Below the pieces are notes generated by a model. That model made no database searches. It saw only the letters and a list, made by a program, of their open reading frames with translations, and was not told where the DNA came from. This document shows, piece after piece, positions 34,567-43,744 of a stretch of 64,000 nt of DNA (position 1 is the first letter of the stretch; the number at the start of each line of letters is the position of its first letter). The position numbers and the translations under genes are program-made. The stretch covers positions 65,809,835 through 65,873,834 of the forward strand of contig JAYGXS010000004.1 in the NCBI GenBank assembly GCA_036362985.1, read 5' to 3'. The DNA comes from Ligula intestinalis. Taxonomy: Eukaryota; Platyhelminthes; Cestoda; Diphyllobothriidea; Diphyllobothriidae.

Positions 34567-35006
34567 CTGAGAAAGGAGGGGCTTTTCAAAAGCAACTCCT
34601 TTGAGGGTTTAATGAACGGTTGTGTTAATAGGAATTTTGTGTTTCATGACCTAATCCGCGAACAACTCAAGGAAGTCTAATGGCCTTCTCGATATGCGGT
34701 TCTGTTATCGAAACTATCTGGCTGTAGCTCAAAGCTGCTGAAAACACTTTAAAGCGATCGAATTTCTGACTGCTCCACGCGAATGACATGCACCTCTGCA
34801 TTTGTCAGGACATTAAGGAAACCTTAAAATGCAAACTTGATTCAAAAACGAGGCAATCGGATGGAAAACTCCGGAATACAGTCTTCCGGAGAACAACCCA
34901 GAACAGTTTACAGCATGAGCCATCACACTAATGTGGTTGCATTCAGACGCTTTTATTACCGGATTCGCGTACGCTGTGCCACAGAAAATTAAGGCGACCG
35001 TAAGGT
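34567..35006. other. Unassigned spacer
   Basis: No motif, repeat or credible exon seen. Confidence 0.3.
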
Positions 35007-35085
35007 GAGCCTCGGTTAGAATCGAACCCACACGGCAGGGAAGGCTCTTGCGCAGCCAAAACTCTACCGCTGAGTTACGAGGCTC
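35007..35085 (-). repeat. tRNA-like sequence, minus copy
   Basis: Eight-pair acceptor GAGCCTCG/CGAGGCTC, D-arm ACTC...GAGT with 'AGCGGTAGA', anticodon-arm-like GGCT-GCGCAAG-AGCC, and a T-loop TTCGATT with a poor stem. The loop would place GCA at the anticodon (Cys), but base 33 is C instead of T and the variable region is long. More likely a tRNA-derived SINE head or pseudo-tRNA than a working gene. Confidence 0.55.
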
Positions 35086-35229
35086 CCCGTTAGCCGTGGA
35101 TTCTAGATGCTTGCTTAGTAAATCCTGCCTGGACAGTCAGCTTGCTGTTCCGTAATGGTGGATTCCATATGAGCGGTGAGTTGGGCGGTTAAAACCGGTC
35201 CAATTGTGCGAAAATTCACGGCGCACGTT

Positions 35230-35307
35230 GAGCCTCGCAGCTCAATGGTAGAGCGTTGGCTGCGCAAAAGCCTTCCGAGCTGTGTGGGTTCGACTCCCAT
35301 CGAGGCC
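35230..35307 (+). repeat. tRNA-like sequence, plus copy
   Basis: Inverted relative to 35007-35085, which starts about 145 bp away. 'GCCTCGCAGCTCAATGGTAGAGC' makes a good D-arm; 'TGGG-TTCGACT-CCCA' is a perfect T-arm; the acceptor pairs GGCCTCG-like ends. The anticodon loop again reads GCGCAAA. A and B boxes look usable by RNA polymerase III. It could be a Cys-like tRNA pseudogene or the head of a second SINE family. Confidence 0.55.
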
Positions 35308-35596
35308 GCGAATTTTTCACTAAGGGGTCAGCTAAAGTTAAATTATCGACCAAAACTTATTAATGAAGTACGCCTCATTGTCATCTGGTGGATTGTAGAT
35401 CGATAGGAAATCCTGTTTGGTCAGTCAGCTCAGAAGTTGGGAATTGCAAACATTGTAGCAGAGTGGACGGGCAACTGCACTTCCGTGTGATTAGATTCGC
35501 GACCCCCAGTGGGGGCTCCTAGCCTAGCACTGACTGCACTCAAGCATTTTCCTTGCTGTTCCGGCTTAAAATTCCACTGATTTTTTTACAATGCAG
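35308..35596. other. Unassigned spacer
   Basis: 'aatcctgtttggtcagtcagct' (35410) resembles 'aatcctgcctggacagtcagct' (35121), a short direct repeat that follows the tRNA-like pair. Nothing else. Confidence 0.35.
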
Positions 35597-35794
35597 TCAA
35601 TCGACTTGCCGAAATCCGCAATAATAGTCTTCGTAAATAAATGAATAGAATCTAAGCATTTCCCTCAACTCGTGGTAAAGCCATTTAGACTGGAGCATTG
35701 ACATCACTTCAGGCAAATAATAGGTTGTCCGTTCATACAACTCTAGGATTGACTGTAGCATGGTGACTTGTACCACATCTACTGATAAAATCAC
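35597..35794 (-). CDS. Candidate exon, unknown helical protein
   Basis: After acceptor 'ATAATTTCCTAG' (AG at 35795-35796) the frame reads 'VILSVDVVQVTMLQSILELY', 'ERTTYYLPEVMSMLQSKWLY', 'HELREMLRFYSFIYEDYYCG', 'FRQVD' and a stop. This is a leucine/methionine/tyrosine-rich, probably alpha-helical segment. No good donor is present before the stop, so it may be a terminal exon. Family not recognised. It is not in phase with the exon at 34411-34566 by direct joining. Confidence 0.35.
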   Translation of the reverse strand: MILSVDVVQVTMLQSILELYERTTYYLPEVMSMLQSKWLYHELREMLRFYSFIYEDYYCGFRQVD

Positions 35795-36207
35795 CTAGGA
35801 AATTATTGCAGGATGCTCAACCAACGATTAGCAACACACACATTCAGAACGGAAATAAAAATGCATCAGAAGATATACATCTAAAGCACTGAGTGCGTCA
35901 ATCAGCTTATTCCTTAGAGTGTATATTTGTTTGTAGTCGGACAAACCAAAAACAAAATAGCCGAAAAAAGAATCAAGGACTACCAATCTGGTGCCAGTGG
36001 ACCCACCACCAGACTATGCAACTATTCGCTACCACCCCTGTAAGGAAGAAAGATGAAGTTATGCGTCCACAAACAAGATTAAGACGGGAAGTTATTTATC
36101 TCTACATCGATCTCTCATGTGCATGTCTAGCGAGTACGACCCTCTCCACAAACCTCAATTTACCTCTCTTCCCATTCACCCTCCTCCTACCCGCTAACTG
36201 CACCTGC
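35795..36207. other. Unassigned spacer
   Basis: No feature supported. Confidence 0.3.
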
Positions 36208-36208
36208 A

Positions 36209-36255
<47 letters not shown>

Positions 36256-36265
36256 NNNNNNNNNN

Positions 36266-36318
<53 letters not shown>

Positions 36319-36406
36319 TACTACTACTACTACTAGTACTACTACTAATACTAGTACTACTACTACTACTACTACTACTATTACTACTACTGTAGTAATA
36401 GTAGTG
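36208..36406 (+). repeat. (TAC)n microsatellite with assembly gap
   Basis: Imperfect TAC/ACT repeats interrupted by ten N at 36256-36265, so the true length is unknown. The right end turns to 'gtagtaatagtagtg', the reverse strand of the same repeat. Long poly-Tyr or poly-Ser frames here are artefacts. Confidence 0.95.
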
Positions 36407-36714
36407 TGTTCTAAGGCTGTAACAATCTCCCAATTCTGCGTTCGTTTAAGCTAAGCCCTATTAGGTCACGTGTGGTCAGCAGCAGCAGCATATCATCGTC
36501 TTCTTATCTCTTTTTGTGTATCGCTTACCTTTCTACCAGTTTCACTAATGTTGGCCTTGCGTTTGACGCCTGCTCAGGTATAGACCTGGTCATTTTGGAG
36601 GTCTGCAGTCTTCCTCGTATACTTACCTGTCATCCCGTTTTTCCGCCTGATTTGGCGTGAGACGAAATTATCATTAAAAAATGCCTTGTATGCTATGTTT
36701 CGCTGACCGTAGTT

Positions 36715-37005
36715 CTAATTCTTTTTGTTAGCGTTTACGATATGACAGCAGTCAGACACTGCCAGTTGTATTTTCAAAGATTTTGCCACCCCCTCCCCTC
36801 TACGCTGTGCGGCCGCTCCATCCAAACCAGCTTGGTTGTCGTAGGTCAGGTTACCAACAGTGGGTTGACGACCTTTGACCCCCTTGCTGGTAGACAGATA
36901 CGAAGAAAGTGGGGGTTTGCCCAGAGCTCCATCGTTCAGACTGATTTTCTCATAGATATGCTTTTTCACCAGCTTTTTTGCTGCCTTTCGTGAAGTTTGA
37001 AGCAT
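36715..37005 (-). CDS. Hypothetical frame, possible exon
   Basis: A 96-residue minus frame from ATG: 'MLQTSRKAAKKLVKKHIYEK', 'ISLNDGALGKPPLSSYLSTS', 'VGNLTYDNQAGLDGAAAQRR', 'LAVSDCCHIVNANKKN'. It is basic at the start and hydrophilic after that. A GTAAAC donor-like site occurs after 'DCCHI'. No homology recognised; it may be the cytoplasmic or disordered part of a protein. Confidence 0.25.
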   Translation of the reverse strand: MLQTSRKAAKKLVKKHIYEKISLNDGALGKPPLSSYLSTSKGVKGRQPTVGNLTYDNQAGLDGAAAQRRGEGVAKSLKIQLAVSDCCHIVNANKKN

Positions 37006-37276
37006 ATCTTGGGAGAGACGTTTTCATTAGTCCAAAAATAAAATGCCTTCTCCTCCGTTGTGTGCAATTGTTAACTTTTCAATTGATAAGACTCCCACGT
37101 GTGATCATTTTCGCGGTCTTAGAGATCAGAATTTATGCTATTATCATTAGCCGCCTTGCGGCATAGGCTCCAGAGTGAACTCCAAAGGCACCATCGATGG
37201 ACGAGCGTGTCCTCTAACTGATCAGTATACACCTATCTGCTACTGTATATTCCCGATCAAAAATCGACAAGACAGC

Positions 37277-37475
37277 GAGCCCGTGGCGCAGTGGTTATAA
37301 CGTTGTTCTTCTTACTAACAAGGTCTTGAGTTCGAAACTCGAGCAGGGCGCCGATTGCCGAAGCAACACATTACTTGGGTATGACTAGCGGACGACTGCT
37401 AATAAGCCGGAAATGACCATCCTAGTCTTCCTCGCCTTTGTTGGTAATATTCTCTACCATGAAGTATATTTTGGG
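37277..37475 (+). repeat. tRNA-derived SINE, complete head and body
   Basis: The head 'gagcccgtggcgcagtggtta' is an A-box region and 'gagttcgaaactcgag' a B-box region. The body holds the hammerhead-like core (37383-37427), then 'ttcctcgcctttgttggtaat' and a tail with 'ctctaccatgaa'. The same order appears at 52919-53095. SINEs are transcribed by RNA polymerase III and copied by LINE proteins in trans. Confidence 0.75.
37383..37427 (+). ncRNA. Hammerhead-like core with compensated helix I
   Basis: GACTAG (37383-37388), CGGACGA (37389-37395; the canonical U4 is changed), CTGCT-AATA-AGCCG helix II, GAAA (37410-37413), TGACCATC, CTAGTC (37422-37427). Helix I is six perfect pairs. Relative to GACTGG/CCAGTC of 53010-53053, both strands changed together (G-C to A-T), which argues for a selected RNA helix. 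Confidence 0.55.
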
Positions 37476-37799
37476 TTTGTAATTGTTAACTTTTCACTGG
37501 ACAAGACGCGCGCGTGTGATCAATTCCGCCGTCTTAGAGATCAGAAGTTATGGCTTGAAACCATGTAAGTAACATTAAACTGGAGACTTCAAATGAAAGA
37601 GACGCACATGCACGCGCCATCCTTGTTCATCCGTAGGCCTTAGCTGCTGCATGCGTAAGGCAGAGAGAAGCGCTCCGTGCTAACATGATAAAGACCCCCC
37701 CCCCAACGGTGGTTTAGTTTCATTGTGATTTTTGGCACCGGTTCCGGCCAAACTTCGCCTCCGGATGGGAAGATGAGTGATCTGTGGCAGTGGACAAAC

Positions 37800-38060
37800 C
37801 TGTTCTAACTTGTGAGAGCCCTTAGTCATCCCCGGGCGTGGGCCAAACATTAGCATGGCTGATGCCGCCGCCTAGAAGTTGTAGCTAATGCCAGCATCCA
37901 TTCAGACGGCGTTTGGTGCGACACCCCCCCCCCCCCCCTTCCTGTAGTGGCATGCGATGAAAACGTGAGGGAGGCAACTGATATAAGTACAATACCGTCA
38001 GGGGGGCACCATTTGCATACACTGAACACCTGCCTCGGTCGTCGCGTTGTGACAGTTTGA
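37800..38060 (+). repeat. Repeat F, copy 1
   Basis: Matches 40628-40888 from 'ctaacttgtgagagcccttag' through 'gatgccgccgcctagaagttg' and the 15-base C run (37924-37938; absent in copy 2) to 'ggtcgtcgcgttgt'. Confidence 0.6.
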
Positions 38061-38709
38061 CTATAGATTTCGTTGAAGTCCACCATATGCCCAGGAGCAG
38101 GGATGGTGACTGTAGTCAGGTATATTGAAAGTAGAGGATCAACCACCTACCCCATTCTTAATCCTCTCCCGACTTGAACCGGTGACAAGACAAAGTCGTG
38201 ATGGCCGAGCAGGAATCAGGCGTAGGTCACTTTCTCCAATGCAGGCCAAAAAACCGCCTACCTTAGTCCTAAGTGACAGTAGCCGTTTGCGCTGGTTTTA
38301 ACTGCACTCACTCACCTTCAGCAGGTGTCCAGAAAGACTCAAGAACACCGGGTCTGATCTTGCTACCACTATTTATATTGCTGATTACTAGCAGTGTAGC
38401 TGAAAGATAGTAGTGCTGGTACAATGACTGAGGCCAATAATTGATCAGAAATGACGCTGGTTAGAGTCAGCACAGGGCTCGTATTCTCTCGATCTCCCCT
38501 AGGAGTTGGGACCTGAATTTATGCTATTCCGAGTAAATTTGAAACTCGGAGCACATCAATGCTTGCCCTGATTTTTTAGCCCCCCTACCTCTATTCACAG
38601 AATTGTGTCATTTTTTCCTAAAATGTAGAGTACGAAAACTAGGATACTATTGCTAGAAGTAGTATGCCAATGCCAGGAGTGCTAATTTTAGTTATCATGC
38701 TTGCTAAGG
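38061..38709 (+). repeat. Duplicated unit, left copy
   Basis: Begins 'actatagatttcg' and includes 'gaaccggtgacaagacaaagtc', 'gcaggaatcaggcgtag' and 'gctgattactagcagtgtagct', ending 'tgctagaagtagtatgccaatgcc...cttgctaaggc' just before the TAC array. The right copy is 39362-39921 plus 40344-40440. Confidence 0.7.
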
Positions 38710-38744
38710 CTACTACTACTACTATTACTACTACTACTACTACA

Positions 38745-38808
<64 letters not shown>

Positions 38809-38844
38809 ATACTACTACTACTAATACTACTACTACTACTACTC

Positions 38845-38916
<72 letters not shown>

Positions 38917-39226
38917 GTAGTACTACTACTACTACTAGTAGTACTAGTACTACTACTACTACTACTATTACTACTACTACTACTTCTACTAGTACTACTA
39001 CTACTACTACTACTCCTACTACTACTACTATTAATACTACTACTACTACTACTACTACTACTAGTACTACTAATGCTACTACTACTACTACTAATGCTAC
39101 TACTACTACTATTACTACTACTACTGCTCCTACTACTACTACTACTTCTACTACTACTACTACTACTACTACTACTAGTACTACTACTACTACTACTATT
39201 ACTACTACTAGTACTAGTACTACTAC

Positions 39227-39273
<47 letters not shown>

Positions 39274-39355
39274 TTAATACTACTATTACTGCTACTATTA
39301 TTATTGCTACTACTTCTACTACTACTACTACTACTACTACTACTAATACTACTAT
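38710..39355 (+). repeat. (TAC)n microsatellite, 645 bp
   Basis: About 215 imperfect TAC units with interspersed TAT, AAT, AGT, TCC and GCT variants. All long frames here are artefactual homopolymers of Val, Thr, Ser or Leu. Confidence 0.95.
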
Positions 39356-39361
39356 TTCGAA

Positions 39362-40440
39362 CATAGATTTCGATGGTGTTCATCCTATGCTCAAGAGCAA
39401 GGATATTGACTATAGTCAGATATAGTGAAAGTAGACGAGCAGCCATCTAACACACCCTTAACCCTCTCCTCGCTTGAACCGGTGACAAAACAGAGTCGAG
39501 ATGGCCGGGCAGGAATCAGGCGTAAGCCACATTCTCCAATACAGGCCGGAAACACTGCTTAACTTACCTTTAAGGAACAGTAGCCCTTTGCGCTAGTACT
39601 ACTGCACTGCCTACCCTCACATATCTTCAGCAGGTGTCCAGCAAGACTCAAGAAGACCGAGTCTGATCTTGCTACCACTATTTATAGTGCTGATTACTAG
39701 CAGTGTAGCTGAGTGATAGTAGTGCTGATACAATGACTGAGGCAAATGAATGGTCAGAAATGATACCCGTTAGAGTCAGCGTTGGGCTCGTGTTCCCTCG
39801 ATCTCAACTAGGAGTTGGAACCTGGATTTCTGGTATTCCGAGTAGAGTAGATGTTTCAGGCTTGGGCACATTGATGCTTGCCGTTTTTTTACCCCCCCCC
39901 TCCACCCTTCGTCTATTCATCTGTGGGATACGAAGTAGTCCGGCCGGAAAATAGAAGACAGAACGTATCCCAATAGATATAAAGTAGTAAATAAGGTAAG
40001 GCGTGGAAGGCCAGAGTGTTATGCATAATTTAAGTGAATACAGAAGGAGTAGAATGTGAGTGCAGTCCAGCCATGAGCGGGCCGATTCCAGAGTCGCATT
40101 CCAGCGGGTGTAGTCACCGGGTCCGGATGTCTACAACAAGCGTGAGGTCACCGGTTCCGGGAATGTCTGAGCGTAAGCACCCACCATCCTAAGGTCCTTT
40201 GTGAACTGGCCTTGGAAAGTGGTTGACCAGTTAGGCCAGACGTGTCCGTGACCTTGATCGGAGGTGGACAAGAGGGTCAGACATGCGGCACATGCCCCAG
40301 AAGAGTGCGAGCAGAGCATGACTTAAAATACGAGGTCGCTACACACCGAAATGTGAGTTTTTCCGGCTGCTAGAAGTAGTATTCCAATGTCAGAACTACT
40401 AATTCTAATAACCATACTTGCTAAGGCCAGTAATTTGTAT
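39362..40440 (+). repeat. Duplicated unit, right copy, split by an LTR
   Basis: 39362-39921 matches 38061-38625 and 40344-40440 matches 38640-38709 ('ctgctagaagtagtattccaatgtc', 'cttgctaaggcc'). The gap is exactly the LTR 39922-40343. Confidence 0.7.
39922..40343 (-). mobile_element. Solo LTR, family of 2137-2662
   Basis: On the minus strand it starts TGTAGCGACC (40343) and ends CGTATCCCACA (39922). Internal landmarks match the other copies: 'GGTCAACCACTTTCCAAGGCC', 'CATGGCTGGACTGCACTC', 'TTGGGATACGTTCTGTC'. Flanks CATC (39918-39921) and CACC (40344-40347) may be a 4-bp target duplication with one change. Confidence 0.75.
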
Positions 40441-40627
40441 ACTACAAAGCGGCCTGTATTTGCATGTAGGAAATTTGAACCTAGCATGCAGTCGTAGAAT
40501 ATATCGAGTAAAGAGTAAATTGAATAGTTAAAGAAAGGTGTATGTAATAATAGCTGAGGAAATAGCATGCATTTACGTCATAAGAAAGAGGTATTTGCCG
40601 TTTCTCCTGGCTACCTTTGACGGTCTA

Positions 40628-40888
40628 CAGTACCTAGCTCTAACTTGTGAGAGCCCTTAGTCATCCCCGGGCGTGGGCCAAACGTTAACACGGCTGATGC
40701 CGCCGCCTATAAGTTGTAGCTGATGCCAGCATCGATTCAGGCAGGGTACGGTGCACCCGCTCTCCAGCCTTCCTTCCTGTAGTGGCATTCGAGGAAAACC
40801 CGAGCGTGGCAGCTCATATAAGTACAGCACCATCAGGGACAAAATTTGCACACACTGAACGCCTGCTTAGTTCGTCGCGTTGTACTAA
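40628..40888 (+). repeat. Repeat F, copy 2
   Basis: Second copy of 37800-38060, ending 'agttcgtcgcgttgtact'. No coding content. Confidence 0.6.
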
Positions 40889-40924
40889 TGGGATGAAGTA
40901 ATGTACACAATGTCTCCCCGATAT

Positions 40925-41670
40925 CTGGTCAACAAACGGGCCAAATGGTTGCCTTCACCGCCATTTACCGGAGAGGGGCGTTCAATTATCACGATCCGAT
41001 TTTAAAGCAAGCATACCCAGCAGGATTTATTTGTACAAACAAATTGTCGGGACAGTTTTTCAACCGCTTCCTGTCGTTGCACGAATTAGATAAGAAATGG
41101 AGAACACAGCAGCTTGAATTTGCACGATATCAATATATAACAGCAAGGTCAAAATCTACGGACCAATCGGTTCTGAGAAAGCCCGTTTTTATATCCTTTA
41201 CCTTCAAGGGAGACAAAATCTCAAATATAATTATGCGAAGACTACGTTGTTCCATACAGAGAACGTACTATGCGGCCGAACTTGTTTTCCTCACTCCAAC
41301 TAAAAGCCTCCCAACTAACCGGCCAAAGGAAGCCTTGCCTTTGCACGCCACCTCAAACTGCGTCTACGAATTCACCTGCGTTCGCGGAAGTATGTGCATT
41401 GGCCGTGCGCAAATGCAATTGGCGAGCAGGGTTGCTGAAAATTTGCCTACTTGGCTTTTAATACAAGATAACAAAGTGCCACGGTAATTCATTACAAAAT
41501 ACTTACTAGACAGTGGTCACTCCGCTGACGCCAACACATCATTCCGCGTTCTTGTTCTAGCATGAACAAACCGGACCTTACATTACATGGAAACATCCTA
41601 CACACGGCGGGAGAAACCGGGCCTATGTAAGCAACTATACCACGTAGTTAATCTTCAATTACCCTGGTAA
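40925..41670 (+). mobile_element. Penelope-like element, RT end and GIY-YIG
   Basis: Frame 40945-41487 (180 residues): 'YPAGFICTNKLSGQFFNRFL', 'SLHELDKKWRTQQLEFARYQ', 'KPVFISFTFKGDKISNIIMR', 'HATSNCVYEFTCVRGSMCIG' (GIY-YIG strand, with YIG changed to CIG), 'RAQMQLASRVAENLPTWLL', then stop. Downstream decayed sequence continues the nuclease to about 41670 ('acggcgggagaaaccgggcctatgtaagcaac'). Same subfamily as 30870-31400. Loss of the YIG tyrosine and the early stop make it inactive. Confidence 0.8.
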
Positions 41671-41759
41671 ATACATACCACACTTTTATTTTTGTTAATT
41701 CCCCCCCCCCTACTTTTCGTCCCAATTTTGCAGTTGAAATAACGATTGACCATTTGCCA

Positions 41760-41990
41760 TGTTAATATGACCTTGATATTATCGATTTTGTGAAAATTCA
41801 AAATGGTGTGTTCTGTAATTGTTTCGTTATTCGTACACAGAGAGGACGCAGTTTATAAGCCCTCTCGAAATTTATCTGCGCAAATCAATTCTGCTGTTTT
41901 GGCCTGCTTCAAAAGGTACGGTTTGTTCGTACTCGAAGACGAACTCAGAAAGATGTTTTGATGTCAACAGAAGGACCACTTGCTAATACA
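41760..41990 (-). mobile_element. Penelope-like element fragment, minus
   Basis: The reverse complement of 41780-41920 matches the 'FICTNKLSGQF.....SLHEL....RTQQLEF' region of 40945-41487 at low identity. It lies between the plus copy and the next minus copy, and frames are destroyed. Confidence 0.5.
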
Positions 41991-42062
41991 AGCAAACGTG
42001 CGTGTCCCAGGAAGTAATTGAGAAGTGGAAGACAACTCGATCACTGGGACACTATGTTTATT

Positions 42063-42106
42063 TGCCTGACGTTTCGAAATCCGTCGCAGATTCATCTTCA
42101 GAGACA
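42063..42106 (-). ncRNA. Hammerhead-like motif, PLE class
   Basis: On the minus strand TGTCT (helix I), CTGAAGA (42095-42101), T, GAATC...GGATTTC helix II with one bulge, GAAAC, GTC (42068-42070), AGGCA (helix I; five pairs with one G-U). Helix III is the palindromic ACGT. It lies 3-prime of the minus-strand GIY-YIG fragment 42240-42560, where PLE hammerheads are expected. The single T after the core is a non-canonical extra base. Confidence 0.5.
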
Positions 42107-42239
42107 TACTCACAGAACAGTAGTAGAAACAGTGTGTGTGCACAGGGTTCCGCCGTAAAATTTAAACGTACAGAAAAAATCGATAAATGCGCTGAGTGTG
42201 TTCTGATTCGTCACGTCAGCCATGACCATCGAGTTGTCT

Positions 42240-42560
42240 TCTACTTCTCAGAAGGACCACCGTCTAGCAGATGTTTTGTAATGGAGGACCGTTGTAATTT
42301 GTTTCCTTGTTTAAAAAACCAATAAGTTAAATGTTCTGCGGCCCTGGTAATCGCATGCTTGCATTTAATCACATTGACTAGTTGCTGCATTGAAAAATGA
42401 CCTTGCTGTTGTGTACTGATTCGGCGGAAATTCAAACTGTTGTGTTCTCCATTTGTTAGCTAGTTCATGCAAAGACAGGAAGCAGTTGAATGTCTGTCCC
42501 GAAATTTGTTTGTTCAAATAAATCCTGCTATGTACGCTTGCTTTAAACTAGTCCCTGGGA
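42240..42560 (-). mobile_element. Penelope-like element fragment, minus
   Basis: Minus frames read 'LNKQISGQTFNCFLSLHELA' and 'KWRTQQFEF' (42430-42545), then 'RAAEHLTYWFFKQGNKLQRS' and 'SITKHLLDGGPSEK' (42241-42350). These match the RT end and GIY-YIG of 30870-31400. Part of the nuclease between them is lost. Inactive. Confidence 0.7.
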
Positions 42561-43640
42561 AAAATGCTTTGCATTTATCAAACAGCACCATCCGATTGTA
42601 AGCTTGAAGTGCAAAATCTATCGAGTCTGATGCCAAGTGTCGTCAGCGGTGGGGATGAACTGGGGAACACAGACAGCTCACTAAAACAAAGACGAACTTT
42701 AATTATGGTTGGAGAGCAGCCCAAAAGCTGAAATATATTCATTCGCCTGCTTGGCGTTCTACCCATTCCTTCCAGTTACAAAAAAAAAACAAAACGAAAT
42801 TACTTTACTTCGTTCGGCTTTTCTTGGAAATATTTTTAATAGATGTCGGTAACTATTAAAAATGATTTTCATAACATTTAATAAACTCACCGAATACCCA
42901 ATTCGGGAGGTTTAGCACGAAGATATGCGCAATAAGCGCATAAAGAAATGGTTTCGATTTGTGAAAAAATGAATCAATTGACCCAATTTTCACCCTTCTG
43001 TCTAACAATTTACCTCGGTAAAGGTCCAGTTGAATCACTTTTTCACAGCATCAGATCACAATGCATTATTATCCGGATCTTGGGGTGGTTGTTTGGTAAA
43101 ATAATCAGTTTTTAGCATACTTTTATTACTTTTTTCTCAACTGTGCTTCCTTGCGGAGCTGGAACGTTGATGGTACGTTACTTTCTATTCAAAACCGAAA
43201 CCAAGGAGCGTTCGTTCTTTTCGTCAACTATAAAGTGTGTTTTACCATTCAGGATGCCTTGGCATAACTGTGCTTTATAAGATGTTTTTTTGAGAACTTC
43301 ACTTAAGGCGTTCGCTTAAGCTTACCGATACTGGGCGCCTTACTCATTAGCTGAGACGTAAACCGATAAAACTGGAACGCAAATCCCCTAAACAAGCGCG
43401 GCCCTTTAAAGTTAGAGTTCGGTTGGTTCTAGAACTATGCATCACCACCATCTGATGGGTGGGCCAAACGCATTAACGAGCCCTGCCTCCTGACAACGGA
43501 CCATGACAGTTAGGACGCTGGGGAGCCCTATATTCGTGCATTGTATTTTTCAGCCGAGATAATTAAGAGAGCATCAGTGGAATGTTTTTTTTACAATCTA
43601 CATTGATGCGTCAGGCCGAGTCTGATGTGCATCTAAGGCA
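42561..43640. other. Unassigned region
   Basis: No gene or partner repeat seen; AT-rich. A weak minus frame at 42856-43038 has no motif. Confidence 0.35.
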
Positions 43641-43744
43641 GCCGACGATAATGCTCCACCCTCCCCCCACATCTGGGGCAAAACATGGCACCTACCAGCT
43701 GTCTACTTAAACTCTTAAACATGTACTTTCCAGTTTAGCGTTTC

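Larger units (their letters stand above)
37067..37555 (+). repeat. Direct repeat pair flanking a SINE
   Basis: 'aattgttaacttttcaattgataagac...gtgtgatcattttcgcggtcttagagatcag' (37065-37135) recurs at 37479-37553 with about 80 percent identity by eye. Between them lies a headed SINE (37277-37475). The flanks are far too long to be an ordinary target duplication. Confidence 0.55.

Noticed and set aside
35893..36433. Frames rich in Tyr or Ser around the N gap
   Set aside because: Microsatellite translation, and the N gap breaks any continuity.
37277..37360. Functional tRNA gene
   Set aside because: A and B boxes are present but no cloverleaf forms, and the sequence continues into the SINE body seen elsewhere.
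38639..39446. Very long open frames of poly-Val, poly-Thr, poly-Ser and poly-Leu on both strands
   Set aside because: They are translations of the TAC microsatellite and open in several frames at once; no gene signals.
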